Made by a program: the position numbers and the translations under genes
Shown here: piece after piece, positions 1 through 5,000 of the stretch
Layout of the letters: the number at the start of each line of letters is the position of its first letter
Numbering within the stretch: position 1 is the stretch's first letter
Notes under the pieces: generated by a model
The model's database searches: none
What the model saw: the letters and a program-made list of their open reading frames with translations, nothing else
What the model was told of the DNA's origin: nothing
From: Bryobacterales bacterium
GTDB lineage: Bacteria > Acidobacteriota > Terriglobia > Bryobacterales > Bryobacteraceae
Assembly (NCBI GenBank): GCA_003139735.1
Contig: PLGA01000265.1
Span: forward strand, 5,566 to 12,505
Reading direction: 5' to 3'
DNA length: 6,940 bases

Positions 1-1
1 C

Positions 2-1501
2 TTTCCCACCGGCGGATTTGGCAGCACGCCTTCGCTGAAGGCAGTCCGGTATAAATCGCCAAATGAGCTATTGAATATTGCAGCCATTGGCGCCGGCGGC
101 CGCGCTACCGCGAACATCTCTGGGTGCGCCTCGGAGAACATCGTGGCGTTCGCCGACCCCGACGACCGGAGCGCGGTTGGAACCTATAATCAGCACCCCA
201 AGGCGGCGACCTACAAAGACTTCCGGAAGATGCTGGACAAAGAAGGGGCGAACATTGACGCGGTGATAATATCGACTCCGGACCACTTCCACGCCGTGGC
301 CGCCTATTGGTCCATGCAATTGGGAAAACACGTCTACTGCGAGAAGCCCCTCGCCCATACCATCTGGGAAGCGCGCTTTCTCGCCCAAGCGGCGCAGAAG
401 TACAAAGTCGCCACCCAAATGGGGAACCAAGGCTATTCCTACGAGGGCGAGCGAATCGCGGCCGAGATAATCTGGTCCGGCGAAATCGGGGATGTGAAGG
501 AAGTCCACTGCTGGACGGACCGGCCGATTTGGGCGCAAGGTATGGACAAGCTGCCGGCCGAGGAAAAGGTTCCTGCGGAGTTCGACTGGGATGTCTGGCT
601 CGGGCCAGCCGCAATGCGACCTTACAGTCCGGCTTACTGCCCGTTCAACTGGAGAGGCTGGTACGATTTCGGAAGCGGAGCGCTGGGGGACATCGCCTGC
701 CATGTCTGGGGAACCGCGAACACGGCTCTCCTGCTGGGCGGATCCAACTGTACAGTGGAAGTAACAAGGCGGACGGGCAAGAGTCCTTACGCATTCCCCA
801 AGAGTTCGGTTACCGAGTTCAGTTTCCCAGCGCGCGGGGCGCTCGGGCCCGTCAAGATCATCTGGACCGACGGAGCGGCTGGACCGACATACCGTCCGGA
901 AGGACTGCCAGACGGCGAGCCGCTGGTGAGCGGCAAGGGCGCATTCGGAGCGGATGGCGTGCTTTTCTACGGAACCGGGCCGGCGACTGGAGGGACCGGA
1001 GCGGGTCGCTCTGGGACGGCAGCCCCCAGCGCCGCGGCTGCTCCGGCGCGCGCCGCCACACCCCCCGCGAGCGGCGGACAGGGTAGAAGCGGCAGCAGCC
1101 CCTATGGCTCCTCGTTCGAAGGCCGGCCCATCAACAGGCCTGATGGCAGCGGCGCCATCTTCGTCGGCACAAAAGGATGCCTGAGCGCTGACAACTACGG
1201 CGGCAATATACGCCTTCTTCCCCTAGCCCGACACCAGGCGTACAAGCTGCCGCCGCAAGTGCTGACTCGCTCTCCGGGGCACTACGCGGACTGGATCCGT
1301 GCCTGCAAAGGGGGCGAGCCGGCCTTCTCGAACTTCTCCATAGCGGGGCCGTTCTCGGAGATCGTGCAGCTCGGCGCGCTGGCGACTCGTATAGAAGGAA
1401 AGTTGGAGTGGGCCAGCGCGAAGATGACGTTTACCAACAATGAGGACGCCAACAAATACCTGAAGCCGTTTCTGCGGAAAGGCTGGGAGTTGAAGGTGTG
1501 A
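2..1501 (+). CDS. Gfo/Idh/MocA-family NAD(P)-dependent oxidoreductase, 5' partial
   Basis: Probable sugar or cyclitol dehydrogenase of the Gfo/Idh/MocA family; substrate unknown. Numbering from the Leu codon at nt 71 as residue 1: the Rossmann glycine motif AAIGAGGRA is at residues 4-12, STPDHFHAVAA at 68-78, the family motif CEKPLAH at 90-96 (its Lys is catalytic in characterised members), and GALGDIACH at 203-211, supplying the conserved Asp and His. The C-terminal half carries FVGTKG, RLLP and SPGHYADWIRACKGGEPA, typical of the bacterial C-terminal domain. The stop is TGA at 1499-1501. The frame has no stop back to nt 2 and encodes a family-like lead-in, YKSPNELLNIAAIGAGG, so the start lies upstream, where these proteins often carry a Tat signal. 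The TTG at 71 has no ribosome binding site. Oddity: a 48-residue low-complexity insertion at residues 301-348. Family call is firm; export is inferred. Confidence 0.93.
   Translation, partial: FPTGGFGSTPSLKAVRYKSPNELLNIAAIGAGGRATANISGCASENIVAFADPDDRSAVGTYNQHPKAATYKDFRKMLDKEGANIDAVIISTPDHFHAVAAYWSMQLGKHVYCEKPLAHTIWEARFLAQAAQKYKVATQMGNQGYSYEGERIAAEIIWSGEIGDVKEVHCWTDRPIWAQGMDKLPAEEKVPAEFDWDVWLGPAAMRPYSPAYCPFNWRGWYDFGSGALGDIACHVWGTANTALLLGGSNCTVEVTRRTGKSPYAFPKSSVTEFSFPARGALGPVKIIWTDGAAGPTYRPEGLPDGEPLVSGKGAFGADGVLFYGTGPATGGTGAGRSGTAAPSAAAAPARAATPPASGGQGRSGSSPYGSSFEGRPINRPDGSGAIFVGTKGCLSADNYGGNIRLLPLARHQAYKLPPQVLTRSPGHYADWIRACKGGEPAFSNFSIAGPFSEIVQLGALATRIEGKLEWASAKMTFTNNEDANKYLKPFLRKGWELKV
971..1114 (+). 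repeat. Low-complexity Gly/Ala/Ser/Pro insertion inside the oxidoreductase
   Basis: Forty-eight in-frame codons rich in Gly, Ala, Ser, Thr and Pro, including an SAAAAPARAATPPAS stretch, lie between GADGVLFYG and the family block GSGAIFVGTKG. From knowledge of relatives, the family normally passes from the EPL region to the FVG-KG strand with only a short loop. The segment therefore looks like an expanded surface loop or linker rather than part of the fold. The frame is preserved on both sides, so it is not a frameshift artefact. Confidence 0.7.
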
Positions 1502-1669
1502 GGTCGGCCTACGGCGATTGCGCGAGCGGGCCGAGCTAGCCGCCGCTACCCGTGGCAGCCGGCCCGAGGGTGTGCCGAATCCCAGGCCTATCGCCGAAAC
1601 AAGTTCGAAAGTCAGCCCGCAGATGAAAAGCCGGAAAGCCGACGGAGACTCCATATCAAGGAGAATGCT
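1502..1669 (+). other. Intergenic spacer, no gene recognised
   Basis: This 168-base spacer lies between the oxidoreductase stop and the amidohydrolase-like start. I see no convincing promoter, no tRNA or other RNA gene, and no intrinsic terminator with a T-run. The frame shared by both flanking genes contains no stop here, but its translation is Arg-rich and resembles no family I recognise. The two genes may be co-transcribed. Confidence 0.5.
1658..1663 (+). promoter_or_regulatory. Ribosome binding site for the amidohydrolase-like ORF
   Basis: AAGGAG ends six bases before the ATG at 1670. It is a near-consensus Shine-Dalgarno site at good spacing. It fixes the start at 1670 even though the frame is open far upstream. 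Confidence 0.8.
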
Positions 1670-2053
1670 ATGAATCTCCAGGATTGCTGCGGCGCGTCGC
1701 GCCAGGATTTCTTCAAGAGAATCGGGGCTGTCGGGACTGGCAGTATGTTCGGCTCCGCCGGTTTGCTCGCGCACGGCGGCGGCCATGCCGCGCCGGCGAA
1801 ACGGGGCCGGATTGACGTTCACCATCACATGCTCCCAGAATTTTGTTTCCCGAACAACAGATGGCAGCCGGAGGCGTCGATCGAGACCATAGACAAGTTC
1901 GGCACAGCGTTGGCGATCGCTTCGTTCGTTATTCCCGGCCACTACAAGCGACGGTGTTTCACTGCTGCAACCGGTGACGCCGGCCTTGAGATTAGCCGGG
2001 CTCGACTCACGGACAGCGCGCCCGAGTTGTGGAATTCGGCCTATACCGTCTAA
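1670..2053 (+). pseudogene. Truncated amidohydrolase (PF04909-type) gene, N-terminal fragment
   Basis: A 127-residue product that matches only the beginning of the amidohydrolase 2 family of TIM-barrel metal hydrolases. Residues 10-16 (SRQDFFK) resemble a Tat signal motif with Gln in place of the second Arg, followed by a small-residue hydrophobic stretch to about residue 41. Residues 47-56 (RIDVHHHMLP) are the family's first metal-ligand strand, and W-PE-SIE-IDK-G at 65-78 with the SFVIPG strand at 85-90 also fit. After about residue 90 the resemblance fades and a TAA follows at 2051, whereas relatives are about 300 residues or more. The remaining metal ligands and catalytic Asp are absent, so hydrolase activity is not expected. 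Its ribosome binding site is intact, so a short protein may still be made. No other frame downstream restores the family sequence, which points to a deletion rather than a single frameshift. Confidence 0.7.
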
Positions 2054-2067
2054 CGTCAGAGATGTGT

Positions 2068-2071
2068 GGAG
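2068..2071 (+). promoter_or_regulatory. Ribosome binding site for the GH2 gene
   Basis: GGAG (within TGGAG) ends six bases before the ATG at 2078. It supports this start, which is directly followed by a clear signal peptide. The upstream stop is only 24 bases before the ATG, so translational coupling is possible. Confidence 0.65.
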
Positions 2072-2077
2072 CCTATT

Positions 2078-5000
2078 ATGCGAAAGCCTTGTTTGAAACT
2101 CGTCGTGGTAGTTGGGATACTGTTGGCGCTAGGCGCTGCTGCGAATGCCGCCCAGATGTCGCCGCGCACGGATACTGCGCGCATCAACTTCAATGCGGGC
2201 TGGCAGTTCGCGCTCGTCGATCAAAATAACTTCGCCCAGGCGACAGCCGATCCCAACAATTTGTACTACAACGCGACGGCCGGGACGGGCGCACCCTTCC
2301 TGAACTACTCGACCTCCTTTCCCGGCTCGGTGTGGAGACCGTTGACGCTGCCGCAGGATTGGAGCGTCCAGTTGCCTCCGACCAACAGCGCCGCGGGGTC
2401 CAATCCACGCTGCCCGACGTGCAGCGGCTTTACGGCCTGGCTGCCGGGCGGCTTTGCGTGGTATCGCAAGGTCTTCACGCTGCCGATGGCCGGCGCGCCG
2501 GCGAAAGCGGGGGACGTGTACTCGGTTGACTTCGACGGGAGCTTCGGGTTGACGACGGTGTACCTCAACGGGGCGCAGGTCGGCGCCCGCACGGTGTCCG
2601 GAACCACGCACAACTTCGGATTCACGGGCTTTCGCGTGGACCTGCCCGTCGGGAGCGGCCCAGGTAAGTTGCACCCGAACGGCCAGAACGTGCTGGCGGT
2701 GAACGTGTCCAACACGCCCGACTCCCATTTCTATAAGGGCAGCGGCCTGTACGGCGATGTGTGGCTCATGGAGACCAGGCCGGTGCACATCGCGCGCTAC
2801 GGCGTGTTTGTGACGACTCCCAATCTCGCGGCCACGGATAAAGCGGCGACTCCCTATGGGAATGCGCAGGTAAAGACGCAGGTTGTTAACGAGAGCGCCA
2901 GCACGGACACGATCACCGTCACTCATACCATCGTGGATGCCGCGGGCAACCAGGTCGGGACTGCTTCTTCGCAGAGCCCGCTGGCGGTGGCGGCGGGAAG
3001 GTCGCAAACGGATACGACAACCGTCAAGGTGACCAATCCCAAGCTATGGTCGCCGGACGCGCCGAACATTTACTCGTTGCGCACGAGCATCTCCAACGCC
3101 AGCGGCGTTCTCGATTCGTATGCGACGCCGTTCGGGTTCCGCTGGCTCGCATTCGATCCTAACGAAGGCTTCTTCATCAATGGCGTGTACACCCCGCAAA
3201 ACGGCATGGCCGAGCACTCGTTGAAGGGTGCGCTGGGTGAGATGCAGAACTATGACGCGGATTACCGCGAGCTGGTGATTCTGAAGGCGGCGGGCGTCAA
3301 CGCCATCCGTACGGCGCACAATCCGCCGCAGCCGGAGTTCATCGCCGCCGCGGAGGACATCGGGATGATGCTCGAGGACGAGTTCGTCGACGGCTGGGCC
3401 GGCGGGGCGTACCAGGCGTACTTCGATACCGACAGCGACGCAGACATCACCGAATTCGTGATGCGCGACCGCAATTCGCCCGCGGTCGTCCAGTGGTCGC
3501 TTGGCAACGAGCCGCGGCAGTCCAGGACGGCCGAAGGCGTAGCGGTCATCGAGCGGCTGCAAGCCGACATCCTCGCGGTAGACCCGACGCGCATCATCTG
3601 TTTTGAGAACGACACGAGGGCCGTGCCCGCGCAGGGCAGCGCCGCGGGCGATCTCCAGTTGGTGCTTCCACCAACGCGCGCCGACGGCATTCACTACGTC
3701 AACGGAGAGGCGTGGGACCTCTATCACGAGCAGTACCCCAGCACGATCTTCTGGCACGGCGAGGCGACTGACCAGATGTCCACGCGCGGCGTCTACGACT
3801 CGTGCGACCAAGTTGGTGGCGCGTCCCGCAACATGGTTGCCACGCGCTTTGCGCCAAATGGCGAGGCCCAGGCCTCTTCGTGCGACAACACCGCCAGCAA
3901 CGGCGCCGTGAACTCGGTCTTCTTGAACATGGGGTTCGCCCTCAAGGTTGGCCGCGACAGGAAGTGGCTCATCGGCACCTACCCGTGGACGGGTTTTGAC
4001 TATCTGGGTGAGGCAGGCGGCTTCCCGGCCAAGAACGCCGAATCCGGAACGGTGGACCTTGCCGGCTTCCCGAAGGATTCCTACTACCTCGTCAAGAGCC
4101 AGTGGTCGAAGGCGCCGATGGTGCATATCGTTCCGATGAACTGGACTGAGTACAAGCCGGGCCAGAACGTGACGGTGACGGCGTACGCCAATCAGCGGCG
4201 CGTCAATCTGAAGGTGGTCGACCCCGCTACCGGGAACGTGCTCACTGATTACGGCACGAAGTCCTTCGCTGTGAAGACCGAGCCTTGGGGCGCCACTTAT
4301 CTGGAGACTGACGTCCAGCGTGGCGATGACACCGCGAACTTGGCGCCTGCCAACACGACGCTGCGGTTCCCCGCGGCGGCGGGGGCCAAGGTCGTCTATC
4401 CCGCCAGTGTCACTGGCTACGGAAGCCACATGGAGGCAGTCACGATCGGCGGCGCCCAGACCGAGACGTTTACGGCCGGCTATAACTTCCCGACGCTGCC
4501 GGCTGCCACTTCGCTGGTTGCGGCAGCGGGCGGCGCCTCAGCCCCGGCCACGAATATCAAGGTCGCGAGCTTCTTCGGGTTCCAGCCCGGTGAGCAGATG
4601 AAGATTGAGGCGGGCACAGCGAATGAGGAGACCGCCACGGTCACGAAGGTGGGAACGGCCGCGGCGGCGAGCACGCTGGCGGTCCCTGCGCGCGCCGGGG
4701 ATACGAGGATCTATCTGACAGACACGACCAATTTCCGGGGCGGCGACACGCTGACGATCGGTACGGGCGCGGGCCAGGACGTGAACATCCGGGTGGCGCA
4801 GGTCGGCAATCCGGCAGGGACGCAGGCGACCACGCTGGTTGCGCCGGTGGTTGCGGGAGCCAACACGACGAACCTGAAGGTCGAGAACACCACTGGACTG
4901 ACTTACGGCGACACCATCATCGTGGACGGCAGCGGGGCCAACTCCGCGAACTTCGAGATGGCGAAGATCGTCGGGCGCGTTGGGGCCGCGCGGCCCAACA

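Noticed and set aside
1525..1547. AGCGG...CCGCT hairpin as a terminator after the oxidoreductase
   Set aside because: The stem is only about five base pairs, with mismatches inward, and no T-run follows. It is not a credible intrinsic terminator.
1223..1942. Minus-strand ORF of 239 codons spanning the spacer
   Set aside because: It overlaps both the end of the oxidoreductase and the amidohydrolase-like ORF, which have recognisable motifs. It has no family resemblance of its own.
1930..2077. Simple frameshift as the cause of the short amidohydrolase ORF
   Set aside because: I read the other two + strand frames after nt 1930. One hits a stop quickly and the other gives no amidohydrolase-like sequence, and there is no room for the missing ~200 residues before the GH2 start.
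2029..2229. Short + strand ORF in another frame across the GH2 start
   Set aside because: It overlaps the signal peptide region, has no ribosome binding site, and its product resembles nothing. The ATG at 2078 with GGAG and a signal peptide explains the region better.
2129..3007. Minus-strand ORF of 292 codons opposite the GH2 N-terminal domains
   Set aside because: Arg-rich and without motifs; a shadow of the GH2 sugar-binding and Ig-like domains.
3044..4429. Long minus-strand ORF (461 codons)
   Set aside because: It lies opposite the GH2 catalytic core, whose + strand frame shows clear family motifs. The product is Arg/Val/His-rich with no recognisable domain, as expected from the antisense of GC-rich coding DNA.
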